Notes: a model not told the origin generated them from the sequence alone. A stretch of DNA of 13,133 nt from Bifidobacteriaceae bacterium (GCA_031278665.1 JAITKC010000195.1:1-13133), one strand, 5' to 3'; numbered from the stretch's first letter, positions 1-7,149 are shown. A program made the numbers and translations.

Positions 1-1
1 C

Positions 2-97
2 AACCCGACGATTGTGCCGAAGGCCCGCCAGGGCGGCGCCGGCGCGGCCAGCCGGCCGGGCGGCGCCGCCGCGGCGCCGGTCAAGAAGACGGCCTGA
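2..97 (+). CDS. 3' end of an unidentified protein (partial)
   Basis: The reading frame enters from the left edge and stops at TGA 95-97, giving 31 visible residues that end in PVKKTA. The tail is rich in Gly, Ala, Arg and Pro, as in many disordered C-terminal tails of actinobacterial proteins. No domain is visible, so I cannot name the protein. Its stop lies two bases before the TTG start proposed for the chorismate mutase, which suggests the two genes are co-transcribed and translationally coupled. The frame is supported by this close junction and the basic tail, but 31 residues is little evidence. Confidence 0.5.
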   Translation, partial: NPTIVPKARQGGAGAASRPGGAAAAPVKKTA

Positions 98-99
98 CT

Positions 100-408
100 T
101 TGGCCGAGCCGCTCGACCCGGTCGAAGCCGCCCGCCGGCTCGGGCGGTTGCGCGACTCGATCGACAACATCGACGCCGCCTTGGTGCATTTGCTGGCCGA
201 GCGGTTCAAGTTCACCCAGCGGGTGGGGCATCTCAAAGCCGACGCCGGCCTGCCGCCGGCCGACCCGGCCCGCGAAGCCCGGCAGATCGCCCGTTTGCGG
301 TCGCTGGCCGACGAATCCGGCCTTGACCCGGTGTTCGCGGAGAAGTTCCTCGGCTTCATAGTCGCCGAGGTGATCCGCCACCACGAGGCGATCGCCGAGT
401 CGCGCTGA
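100..408 (+). CDS. Chorismate mutase, AroQ type, monofunctional
   Basis: Predicted to convert chorismate to prephenate, the first committed step to phenylalanine and tyrosine, in the cytoplasm. The 102 residues are the usual size of a stand-alone all-helical AroQ domain. Key residues fall at the same spacing as the E. coli enzyme (Arg11, Arg28, Lys39, Asp48, Arg51, Glu52): here Arg18, Arg35, Lys46, Asp55, Arg58 and Glu59. The position matching E. coli Gln88 is a histidine (His95, in the motif VIRHHE), a conservative change near the active site. I chose the TTG start at 100 because it follows the upstream stop by two bases and leaves room for the first helix. Its Shine-Dalgarno is weak (AAGAAG near 84-89), so the exact start is uncertain. 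malQ follows after 35 bases. Confidence 0.9.
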   Translation: MAEPLDPVEAARRLGRLRDSIDNIDAALVHLLAERFKFTQRVGHLKADAGLPPADPAREARQIARLRSLADESGLDPVFAEKFLGFIVAEVIRHHEAIAESR

Positions 409-430
409 AGGGCGGCGCCGGCGGCTGGAC

Positions 431-436
431 TAGCCT
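431..436 (+). promoter_or_regulatory. Candidate -10 hexamer for leaderless malQ transcript
   Basis: TAGCCT fits the actinobacterial TANNNT -10 pattern. It ends seven bases before the malQ ATG at 444, the spacing expected if transcription starts on the A of the start codon. No Shine-Dalgarno sequence lies just upstream of that ATG; the nearest purine run (GAAGGGCGG) is about 30 bases away. I see no good -35 element. Confidence 0.4.
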
Positions 437-443
437 TGTCGAT

Positions 444-2630
444 ATGACTCAAACCTCCGGACCCAGGGCGCGGTTCCTGGAGGCGCTGCGGGGAGTCGGC
501 AGCGCACCGTCGATCGAACTCGCCGAACTAGCCAGGCTGTACGGCGTGACCACGGAATACACGAACTGGAAAGGCGAGCCGACGCGGGTGACGGCGGACA
601 CCGTCAAAGCTGTGCTGACGGCTTTGGGGGCGCAAGTCGGCAGCCCCGACGCGGTGCGCGAGTCCCTCGACGGTTTCGAAGACCGGGGCTGGCGGCGGCT
701 GGTCGCTCCGGCCACCGTCATCCGGGCGGGCGGCGAGACCTGGATCGCGGCGACCGTCCCCTTGGGCGCCACCGCCGACCTGTGGATCGAACTGGACGCC
801 GACCCGGCGCTCGGCGGCGAAGGCGGGCGGGTCGACATCGGACAAGTCCGGGGCGAGCCGGGCGACCACCGGCGGATCGACGGCGTCGACCTGGTCCGCG
901 TCTACCGCGAACTGCCGCGCGACCTGCCACTCGGCTGGCACAAACTGGTGGCCCGCGTCGAAGGCGGCGAGACGGCGGCCGGCGCCCTCATAGTCTGCCC
1001 CGACCGGCTTGAGCTGCCGGCCGAACTGCGCCGGCATTCGGTCTGGGGGCCAATGGTCCAACTCTATTCGGCCCGTTCGCATGACTCCTGGGGGACCGGC
1101 GATTTCGCGGACTTGGCGGCGCTGGGACGCCAGTTCGCCGGCCGGCGCGGGGCCGATTTCATCATGATCAACCCGATCCACGCGGCCGAGCCGACGGCGC
1201 CGTTCACCCAGTCGCCCTATTTGCCGACCACCCGGGACTTCACCAACCCGTATTACATCCGGCCGGAGGCGATCGAGGAGTACGCCGCCGCCCCGGCCGA
1301 GGTGGTTGAAGCCGTCCAGGCCCTGGCGGCCCAAGCCAAGGCGGCCGACGACGATCCGGTCGAACTCGACCGGGACGTCTCGTGGACCCTCAAAGGCGAG
1401 GCGCTCCAGCTCATCTACCAGATTCCGCGTTCGCCGGCCCGCCAAGCGGACCTCGACCGCTACCGGACCCAATTGGAGCCGGCGATCGGGAGCTTCGCCT
1501 TGTGGAGCGCGCTCAAGGCGGCCGGATTGGCCGAATCGGTGGCCCACGGCAGCCCTGAGGCGGCCCGGTTCGCGGCTGCCCACGCCGATCAGCTCGATTA
1601 CCAGGTCTGGCTGCAGTGGATCGCGGACCAGCAGTTGGCCGGCGCCCAGGAAAGCTGCAAGGCCGCCGGCATGGCCATCGGGATTGTCAAAGACCTGGCC
1701 GTCGGGGTCCATTCGGAGGGGGCGGACGCCTGGTCGAGGCGGGACGTGTTGGCCACCGGAATACAGGTCGGCGCACCGCCGGATTATTTCAACCAACTGG
1801 GCCAAGGCTGGTCGGAGCCGCCTTGGCGGCCGGACGCCCTGCGTCAGACCGGCTACGCCGCCTACCGGTCGATGTTGCGGGCGGTGCTGGCCCACGCCGG
1901 GGCGCTGAGGATCGACCACATACTGGGGCTGACCCGGTTGTGGTGGATCCCCGAGGGCATGGGCCCAAGCCAGGGCACCTATGTGGCCTATGACCGCGAG
2001 GCGATGGTTTCGATTCTGATCCTGGAGGCGACCCGCGCCGGCGCCGTGGTGGTCGGCGAGGACCTCGGCGTGGTGCCGCCCGGGCTGCGCGAATATCTGG
2101 GCGGGCGCGGCCTGCTCGGCAATTCGATCGTTTGGTTCGAGAAGACCGACGACGGCGCCGGCCTGGTCGACCCGAAGTCGTACCGGCGTTTGGCGCTGAC
2201 CGCCATCACCACCCACGACCTGCCCCCGACATCGGCCTATCTGGCCGGCGAACACGTCGCCCAGCGCGACCGGCTCGGCTTGCTCGACACTCCGCTGGCG
2301 GCGGCCGAGGCGGCGGCTCGGGCCGAGCGGGCGACGATGGTCGACATGTTGGTCGGGACCGGCCTGCTGGCAGCCGAACAAGTCGACGACGAACTCGAAA
2401 TCGTCAAGGCCATGCATCGTTTCCTGTTGACCACGCCGTCGGTCATGCTCGGGGTGTCGCTGGCCGATCTAGTCGGCGAGCGCCGGACCCAGAATCTGCC
2501 CGGCACCGATCGCGAGTACCCGAACTGGTCGGTGCCGCTGGCGGACTGCTCGGGCGCGCCGGTCTACATCGACGAGATCGGGGACAACCCGGTCTTCGAG
2601 GCGATCACCGAAGTGATGCGGCGGCGCTGA
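444..2630 (+). CDS. malQ: 4-alpha-glucanotransferase (amylomaltase, GH77)
   Basis: Transfers alpha-1,4-glucan segments between maltodextrins, releasing glucose; cytoplasmic, in maltodextrin and glycogen metabolism. At 728 residues it is slightly longer than E. coli MalQ. About 195 N-terminal residues precede the GH77 barrel, which begins near HSVWGPMVQLY. The three GH77 catalytic carboxylates are visible: nucleophile Asp491 in LRIDH, acid/base Glu539 in VVGEDLG, and Asp592 in TTHDLPP. Other family landmarks are SPYLPTTRDFTNPYY in the first third of the barrel and RRTQNLPGTDREYPNW near the C-terminus. The ATG at 444 has no Shine-Dalgarno but has a -10-like TAGCCT at leaderless spacing. The gene is intact. 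The DMT transporter starts 20 bases after its stop. A long open frame on the opposite strand is a codon-bias shadow. Confidence 0.96.
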   Translation: MTQTSGPRARFLEALRGVGSAPSIELAELARLYGVTTEYTNWKGEPTRVTADTVKAVLTALGAQVGSPDAVRESLDGFEDRGWRRLVAPATVIRAGGETWIAATVPLGATADLWIELDADPALGGEGGRVDIGQVRGEPGDHRRIDGVDLVRVYRELPRDLPLGWHKLVARVEGGETAAGALIVCPDRLELPAELRRHSVWGPMVQLYSARSHDSWGTGDFADLAALGRQFAGRRGADFIMINPIHAAEPTAPFTQSPYLPTTRDFTNPYYIRPEAIEEYAAAPAEVVEAVQALAAQAKAADDDPVELDRDVSWTLKGEALQLIYQIPRSPARQADLDRYRTQLEPAIGSFALWSALKAAGLAESVAHGSPEAARFAAAHADQLDYQVWLQWIADQQLAGAQESCKAAGMAIGIVKDLAVGVHSEGADAWSRRDVLATGIQVGAPPDYFNQLGQGWSEPPWRPDALRQTGYAAYRSMLRAVLAHAGALRIDHILGLTRLWWIPEGMGPSQGTYVAYDREAMVSILILEATRAGAVVVGEDLGVVPPGLREYLGGRGLLGNSIVWFEKTDDGAGLVDPKSYRRLALTAITTHDLPPTSAYLAGEHVAQRDRLGLLDTPLAAAEAAARAERATMVDMLVGTGLLAAEQVDDELEIVKAMHRFLLTTPSVMLGVSLADLVGERRTQNLPGTDREYPNWSVPLADCSGAPVYIDEIGDNPVFEAITEVMRRR

Positions 2631-2650
2631 CGACGGCGGCGGGCCGGGCG

Positions 2651-3505
2651 ATGGACTTGTTGGCGATCGCGATCGCGCTGGCGGCCGCGGTTTGTTTCGC
2701 GGGCTCGTTCGTCGCCGAACAGCATGTCGCGGCGGCGGTGCCGGAGGACCAGGCCCGGGGGCTGCGCTTGTTCGGGCGTTTGGCGCGTTCGCCGCTGTGG
2801 TGTGCCGGCGCCTGCGGAGACGCGGTCGGCTTCGCCTTGCAGGCGGTGGCCCTGGCCTTCGGCTCGGTCGTCTTGGTCCAGCCGGTGCTGGTGACCGCGA
2901 TGGTCTTCGCCTTGCCGTTGGCGGCTTGGTGGAACGGGCGGCGGATCGCCCGCGCCGACTTGGTTTGGGCCTTGGTGGTGGTGGCGGGTTTGGCGGTTTT
3001 CACAGTCGTCGGGGACTCCTCGAAGGGTTCGGTGTCCGATGCCGCCGGGCCGTGGCTTTGGCCCGGGCTCGCCTTTGGTTCGGCTTGCCTTGGGTTGTGG
3101 CTGGCTGGGCGGGTGGCGCGAGGTCCGGCCAAGGCCTTGGCCCTCGGCGCGCTGGCCGGGGTCGTCTACGGCATAATCGCGCCGCTGACGGAGTTGACGG
3201 TGGCGCACTTTGGACAGGTCGGGGTTTTCGGGCTGTTTCGGTCTTGGCCCCTCTACGCGCTGATCGTCTGCCTGCTGGCCGGAACCGCTTGGCAGCAGGC
3301 CGCCTTCCACGCCGGCGACCTGGGCTCTTCGCTGCCGGCCACCCAGGTGCTGGAGCCGGTGGTGGCGGTGGCGCTGGGGTTGTGGGCGTTGGGCGCGCGT
3401 TTGGAGACTCGGGGCCTGGCGGGCTGGGTGGCGCTCGGCCTGGCCGGCCTGGCGATGATCCTGGGCACCGTCCAACTGGCCCGCCGGGCGGCTTCGCCGG
3501 CCTGA
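2651..3505 (+). CDS. DMT/NIPA-like integral membrane transporter
   Basis: A 284-residue, very hydrophobic protein with about eight to ten predicted membrane segments. It begins directly with a helix (MDLLAIAIALAAAVCFAGSF). The layout resembles the actinobacterial 'DMT family transporter' group related to NIPA and EamA proteins: an N-terminal helix, then AVALAFGSVVLVQPVLVTAM, and near the end LPATQVLEPVVAVALGLW, a repeat-like counterpart of the first-half VLVQP motif. The substrate cannot be read from sequence. The frame is open upstream into malQ, but the ATG at 2651 is the first start after the malQ stop and puts a membrane helix at the N-terminus, so I chose it. The upstream purines are weak, so expression may depend on coupling with malQ. 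An intrinsic terminator follows about 75 bases after the stop. Confidence 0.82.
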   Translation: MDLLAIAIALAAAVCFAGSFVAEQHVAAAVPEDQARGLRLFGRLARSPLWCAGACGDAVGFALQAVALAFGSVVLVQPVLVTAMVFALPLAAWWNGRRIARADLVWALVVVAGLAVFTVVGDSSKGSVSDAAGPWLWPGLAFGSACLGLWLAGRVARGPAKALALGALAGVVYGIIAPLTELTVAHFGQVGVFGLFRSWPLYALIVCLLAGTAWQQAAFHAGDLGSSLPATQVLEPVVAVALGLWALGARLETRGLAGWVALGLAGLAMILGTVQLARRAASPA

Positions 3506-3579
3506 GGCCGGGGTCCCTCGGCGGGGCCGTCGGCACACCGCCAGGCGCACCAGGATTCTTGCCTTCATTTGCGGCCTTT

Positions 3580-3601
3580 GGGTCGCGGTCGCGACCTTTT
3601 T
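3580..3601 (+). terminator. Rho-independent terminator after the DMT transporter
   Basis: Arms GGTCGC (3581-3586) and GCGACC (3591-3596) enclose the tetraloop GGTC and are followed at once by TTTTT (3597-3601). A G-T wobble can extend the stem by one pair. A GC-rich stem followed by a T-run is the classic form, and it lies 75 bases after the transporter stop. It separates the left block from the sugar cluster. Confidence 0.7.
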
Positions 3602-3670
3602 CCCGTCCGGCTGTCGCTTTTCCAATCCCCAATTCGCGCCTTGAACTGGTCGTTTAGCCAATGTGCCGGC

Positions 3671-3731
3671 TTAGAAACCTTTCGTTATCATTTCGTGCTG
3701 GTTTGCCGAATCCGGGCGATATAGTTTCGTT
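3671..3731 (+). promoter_or_regulatory. Candidate promoter/operator region of the ABC-glycosidase cluster
   Basis: This is an AT-richer patch in otherwise GC-rich DNA. It has TATAGT at 3720-3725, five of six bases of the consensus -10. TTTCGT occurs three times on the same strand, at 3680, 3691 and 3725; the first two are 11 bp apart and the third overlaps the -10. An imperfect inverted repeat GAAACCTTTC lies at 3674-3683. No good -35 is visible at the right spacing, so activator dependence is possible. The downstream LacI-family protein is the obvious candidate regulator, by inference only. Confidence 0.35.
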
Positions 3732-3739
3732 TCCAATCG

Positions 3740-3772
3740 GTCGGGAGCGAGTCGGGAGCGAGTCGGGCGCGA
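3740..3772 (+). repeat. Three tandem 11-bp direct repeats in the leader
   Basis: GTCGGGAGCGA occurs at 3740-3750 and 3751-3761, followed by GTCGGGCGCGA at 3762-3772 with one change. The repeats start 15 bases downstream of the TATAGT hexamer, so they would sit at or just after the transcription start. The period is close to one DNA helical turn, which suits stacked protein binding on one face of the DNA. No protein can be assigned. Confidence 0.6.
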
Positions 3773-3897
3773 TGGCCGCGAAGGTCTGGCGTCGGCGATC
3801 GGCTTGTCCTCGCCGTGGATGCCCCGCTCAGCGGGCGGCGCGCGAAGCCGGCGCGACGCCCTGGGGCATTCGACAAAAACCTGGCCGCGGCCGGACG

Positions 3898-3907
3898 AAG
3901 ACGTCTT
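3898..3907 (+). promoter_or_regulatory. Perfect palindrome AAGACGTCTT, possible operator
   Basis: A perfect 10-bp inverted repeat with a central CG, as in many LacI-family operators. One further pair matches beyond a mismatch (positions 3896 and 3909). It lies 32 bases before the GTG start of the binding-protein gene. A 10-bp palindrome is not rare by chance in 433 bases, and I find no second copy upstream of the lacI-type gene, so confidence is low. Confidence 0.2.
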
Positions 3908-3924
3908 GGCGTGGCCGCGACGCG

Positions 3925-3931
3925 AAGGAGG
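3925..3931 (+). promoter_or_regulatory. Ribosome-binding site fixing the GTG start of the binding protein
   Basis: AAGGAGG is a full Shine-Dalgarno match seven bases before GTG 3939. It decides the start: the same frame is open back to 3804, but only GTG 3939 places a lipoprotein signal peptide at the N-terminus. Confidence 0.85.
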
Positions 3932-3938
3932 ATTTGGA

Positions 3939-5312
3939 GTGCGACACTTCAGCAAGACGGCACGTTGGCTGGCCTGGGCGACCGCGGGAGCCCTGACACT
4001 CGGATTGGCGGCCTGTGGCGGCTCGGAGGACTCGGCCGAAGGCGACGGCGTCGTCACAATCAATTACTGGGGGTTTTCCCCGAAGAGCACCACGGCCGAC
4101 AAATACAAGAAGGCCTTCGAGGACACGCATCCAAATATCAAAGTCAATTTCCGAGTCGTGGAGATCACCGACTACCCGGCCACTTTGCGGCCGGGTCTGC
4201 AATCCGACGACGGCCCGGACGTGTTTCCGTTGGCCGCCGGCGGCGCGATCGCCGGCGCCTTCCTGTTCGAGGACGCGGTCGAGGACCTCACGCCGCTGGC
4301 CACCGAAGTGCTCGGAGCCGATTTCAAGGATAAGTTCGGCGGCGGCTACGTGGACCAGCTGACAGTCAACGGCAAGCTGCTGGCCAGCCCGTTCGTGGGC
4401 GTCACGGCCCAATACTTCTGGTACAACAAAGACCTGTTCGACGAATACGGGTTGACGCCGCCAACTAACTACGACGAGATGAAGGCGGTCTGCGACGCCT
4501 TCAAGGCCGGCGGCGTCCAATGCTTTGTCGGCGGCTTTGGCGGCGACTTGCCGTTCGGCGGAGAGCTGATGCGGACAATCGCCAATTCGATCGAACCGGG
4601 TTACTGGGAGGACGCGATCAAGGGCAAGAAGTCGTGGGAGTCGCCGGTGATCACCGAATCGGTCGACATTCTGCGGAAGATGCAAGCCGACGGAATTATC
4701 GCCGAAGACGCGATCTCAATTCAGCAATACCCCGAGGCCAATAACATCTTCCAATCTCAACAAGCGGCGATGATCCAGATGGGCTCGTGGTACGCCCAGT
4801 ATGACCCGAAGGACGTCTCGGCCGAGGCCCAAGAGGCGGCCGGGGTGACCGATCCGCAGGTCTTCACGCAGTTGACCATGCCGGCGCCGGACCTGTCCGG
4901 CAAGGGGAATATGCCGGCGACTCTGGGCGAGGTCGACTGGGGTGTGGCGATCTCGAAGCGATCACAGCACAAGGAGGAGGCCCAAGAGTTCGTCAAGTGG
5001 CTGACCATGACCGAAGAAGGCCAGCAGTTTGGCTGCTCGGTGCTGGAAGGCGTGCCGACGCTCAAGGGCGTCGAGCCGGACTGGCCGAATCTGAACCTGT
5101 CCAACCCGGAGTTACAAGAGCCCGACATTCGCCACATCATCGAGGACTCGCTGACCACGACGGAGACGCGCAACCGCTGGATTGGGCCGGAAACCGCCGA
5201 GGCGATCCTGCAACTTGTCCAAGGGACGCTGACGACCACGACCTCGGCCGCCGAGTTGGCCGCCAAGGCTCAGCAGATGGCCAAGCCGCTGGACGGCGCG
5301 GCCGATTCCTAA
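3939..5312 (+). CDS. ABC transporter sugar-binding lipoprotein (family 1 SBP)
   Basis: Extracellular capture protein for a carbohydrate importer, anchored to the outer face of the membrane. The 457-residue product starts at GTG 3939. It has a basic N-terminus, a hydrophobic stretch and the lipobox LAAC with Cys26 as the lipidation site, followed by a Gly/Ser/Glu-rich linker. The mature part begins with VTINYWGF and a THPNIKVNF motif typical of family 1 oligosaccharide-binding proteins, and has about the usual length for them. Aromatic residues useful for sugar stacking are plentiful (for example FWYNKDLFDEYGL and GSWYAQYDP). The C-terminal region has EFVKWLTMTEEGQQFG, also typical. The first permease follows after 33 bases. 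The exact ligand cannot be read, but the neighbouring glycosidases point to a small glycoside or oligosaccharide. Confidence 0.93.
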   Translation: MRHFSKTARWLAWATAGALTLGLAACGGSEDSAEGDGVVTINYWGFSPKSTTADKYKKAFEDTHPNIKVNFRVVEITDYPATLRPGLQSDDGPDVFPLAAGGAIAGAFLFEDAVEDLTPLATEVLGADFKDKFGGGYVDQLTVNGKLLASPFVGVTAQYFWYNKDLFDEYGLTPPTNYDEMKAVCDAFKAGGVQCFVGGFGGDLPFGGELMRTIANSIEPGYWEDAIKGKKSWESPVITESVDILRKMQADGIIAEDAISIQQYPEANNIFQSQQAAMIQMGSWYAQYDPKDVSAEAQEAAGVTDPQVFTQLTMPAPDLSGKGNMPATLGEVDWGVAISKRSQHKEEAQEFVKWLTMTEEGQQFGCSVLEGVPTLKGVEPDWPNLNLSNPELQEPDIRHIIEDSLTTTETRNRWIGPETAEAILQLVQGTLTTTTSAAELAAKAQQMAKPLDGAADS

Positions 5313-5345
5313 ACAGCGATTTGAGCAAGTCCACGAGGGCATCGG

Positions 5346-6278
5346 ATGAGCGTTCTGAACTATCAGAGCCGACTCGCTGACGCGGACGCGGGGCCAGGCT
5401 CGCACCGGTCTCACAGACGGAGCGGTCTGGCCCCGAAGGGCTATCTGTGGATCCTGCCGGCCTTCGCGCTCTGCGTCGGAGTGATCTACTACTGCGTCGG
5501 ATACTCGATCCACATATCGACGTTGAGTTGGGACGGTCTGTCGAGTCACAAGCAGTCGGTCGGCTTGGAGAATTACCAGCGGCTGTTGACCGATCCGCTA
5601 TTTTGGAGCGCCCTATGGCACACCCTGGTGTTTTTCATCGTCGTGTTCGCGGTGCAAACCAGTCTGGGGATCGTGTTCGCCGCCATGCTCCACTCGAAGG
5701 TGAAGCTGGCCGTGGTCTACAAAGTGTTGATTTTCCTGCCCGTGGTGATAGCGCCGGCGATTATGGCGCCGGTGCACCGCAACGTGCTCTCCCAGGAGGG
5801 CGCCGTCAACTGGATTTTGTCGCATCTCGGGCTTGGCTCGTTCACGCGATCATGGCTGGCCGACACCTCGACCTCCTTGTGGTCGATCGTCGCGGTGCAG
5901 ATTTGGTCGTCCGTCGGAGTGGCGTTCATTCTTTTCTTCGCCGCGATGAGCCAGGTCGACCTGGACACTTTGGAGGCCGCTCGGATAGACGGCGAGGGCA
6001 ACATACGCGCCCTTTGGCACATCGTGATCCCCGAGGTGCGCGGCACCATAGTGGCCCTCGGCATCTTGAACGCGATGGCCGCGCTGCGGCTGTTCGATTT
6101 CCCCTACCTGCTGACGCGCGGCGGACCGGTCTACTCGTCGGAGTTCCCGGGCGTCTTCATCTACCGCGAGTACGCCGCCGCCCACGCCGGCTATTCGTCC
6201 GCGGCGTCGGTCATGCTGCTGGTGATAGCTCTGCTCGCGTCGGTCGTCATGACGTTGCGGGCCCGGGCCAGGAAGTGA
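5346..6278 (+). CDS. ABC sugar permease, MalF/UgpA type
   Basis: The first of two transmembrane subunits of the importer, 310 residues with about six membrane helices. After a polar N-terminal stretch of about 30 residues comes GYLWILPAFALCVGVIYY, the usual first helix of this family. The cytoplasmic EAA loop that docks the ATPase is present (EAARIDGEGNIRALWHIVIP, starting at Glu210), with the expected Gly and Ile-Pro positions. The ATG at 5346 is preceded by a GAGGG purine run. The partner permease begins seven bases after this stop, with its Shine-Dalgarno inside the end of this gene, so the two are translationally coupled. Both come straight after the binding protein, the standard order for CUT1-type importers. 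Confidence 0.93.
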   Translation: MSVLNYQSRLADADAGPGSHRSHRRSGLAPKGYLWILPAFALCVGVIYYCVGYSIHISTLSWDGLSSHKQSVGLENYQRLLTDPLFWSALWHTLVFFIVVFAVQTSLGIVFAAMLHSKVKLAVVYKVLIFLPVVIAPAIMAPVHRNVLSQEGAVNWILSHLGLGSFTRSWLADTSTSLWSIVAVQIWSSVGVAFILFFAAMSQVDLDTLEAARIDGEGNIRALWHIVIPEVRGTIVALGILNAMAALRLFDFPYLLTRGGPVYSSEFPGVFIYREYAAAHAGYSSAASVMLLVIALLASVVMTLRARARK

Positions 6279-6284
6279 CTAGAC

Positions 6285-7073
6285 GTGTTTGAAGTTCGAC
6301 ATCGCATCAACCGGGTCATTTTGCAGGTCGCCATCACCGTCATGGTGATTCCCTTCGTGGTGCCCCTATACGTGATGGTGAAAGTGTCCTTCTCAGGCGC
6401 CGGCCTGGGCAACTACAAGGCGGTCACCGAGGTCCCGTATTTCCTCTACTTCTTTAGGAACTCGGCGCTCATAGCCCTCGGCGTGATCGTGATCTCGTAT
6501 GTCTTGACCATGCTCGGGGCCTACGGTTTCTCGAAACTGGCCATCAAAGGGCGAGAGTTCTTCTTCTGGATGATCATGGGCGCCTTGACGCTGCCGGAGG
6601 TGGTCCTGATCGCCCCCCTGTTCCCGACTTGGTCGAAACTGGGCCTCTACGACACATTTTGGGCGGTCATCATTCCGGTCGCGGCGCTCCAGGTCCCGTT
6701 CACTTTGCTGCTGACCCGGACATTCCTGGACGGCATCCCGAACGATCTGATGGAGGCCGCGCGCCTGGACGGGTGCGGTTCGGTGCGGACGTTCTGGAAC
6801 GTGATAGTCCCGCTGGCCCGGCCCATGGCGGCGGCGATAATTGTGCTGGTGTTCATCAACGCCTGGAACGCCTATCTGTTGCCGCTGGCCTTCCTGCAAA
6901 ACGCCGAGCACGAGGTCGTCACCCAGTTGCCGCAATACTTCCGCAGCCAATATTCGGACGATCAAACCAAACAGCTGGCCGGGGCCGTTTTGACGGCTCT
7001 GCCAGAGGTGATCGCCTACATCAGCCTGCAGCGCTTCTTCGAGCGTGGCATGGCCGCCGGGGCGATCAAGTGA
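6285..7073 (+). CDS. ABC sugar permease, MalG/UgpE type
   Basis: The second transmembrane subunit, 262 residues with about six helices, partner of the upstream MalF-type permease. It opens with a first helix around VAITVMVIPFVVPLYVMVKVSF and carries the EAA loop from Glu157 (EAARLDGCGSVRTFWNVIVP). The C-terminus has LQRFFERGMAAGAIK, the usual family ending. The start is GTG 6285, with AGGAAG nine bases upstream inside the 3' end of the preceding gene. At 262 residues it is a little shorter than many family members, with a compact N-terminus but no missing core helix that I can see. No ATP-binding subunit follows, so a shared MsmK/UgpC-like ATPase encoded elsewhere is likely. A hairpin lies in the 76-base gap to the next gene. 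Confidence 0.93.
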   Translation: MFEVRHRINRVILQVAITVMVIPFVVPLYVMVKVSFSGAGLGNYKAVTEVPYFLYFFRNSALIALGVIVISYVLTMLGAYGFSKLAIKGREFFFWMIMGALTLPEVVLIAPLFPTWSKLGLYDTFWAVIIPVAALQVPFTLLLTRTFLDGIPNDLMEAARLDGCGSVRTFWNVIVPLARPMAAAIIVLVFINAWNAYLLPLAFLQNAEHEVVTQLPQYFRSQYSDDQTKQLAGAVLTALPEVIAYISLQRFFERGMAAGAIK

Positions 7074-7090
7074 CAAATCACAACAAACCC

Positions 7091-7117
7091 CGCCGCCAGT
7101 CGGCCGTTTCGGCGGCG
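7091..7117 (+). other. Intergenic hairpin between permease and VOC genes
   Basis: CGCCGCC (7091-7097) and GGCGGCG (7111-7117) form a perfect 7-bp stem around a 13-base loop that contains the self-complementary CGGCCG. No T-run follows, so it is not a standard terminator. It could protect or process the mRNA and set the ratio of transport to enzyme genes. Confidence 0.35.
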
Positions 7118-7149
7118 CGGACGGGCGCCAGATTCGAAGGATTTCAACA

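Larger units (their letters stand above)
3506..3938 (+). other. 433-base intergenic control region
   Basis: No convincing gene lies here. Short open frames in this stretch have the wrong composition, and they run into the binding-protein gene only because a longer start is possible. In order the region holds an intrinsic terminator (about 3580-3601), an AT-richer patch with three TTTCGT words and a TATAGT hexamer (3671-3731), three tandem 11-bp repeats (3740-3772), a small hairpin (3823-3835), a palindrome AAGACGTCTT (3898-3907) and a strong ribosome-binding site (3925-3931). If TATAGT is the promoter, the leader RNA would be about 210 bases, long enough for leader-level regulation. Confidence 0.75.

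Noticed and set aside
528..2417. A 629-codon open frame on the minus strand opposite malQ
   Set aside because: It mirrors malQ's codon bias, has no recognisable domain and is Arg/Pro/Gly-rich. malQ has all its catalytic residues, so the antisense frame is a GC-composition shadow.
2132..2650. Upstream extension of the DMT transporter frame into malQ
   Set aside because: This part is out of frame with malQ and strongly Arg-rich. Real membrane sequence begins only at ATG 2651.
3804..3938. Longer ATG start for the sugar-binding protein, adding 45 residues
   Set aside because: The extension is polar and Arg-rich and would bury the lipoprotein signal peptide. GTG 3939 has a perfect AAGGAGG seven bases upstream.
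3661..3996. Open frame of 111 codons in the control region
   Set aside because: It overlaps the start of the binding-protein gene in another frame, has no ribosome-binding site and shows no domain or codon bias of a real gene.
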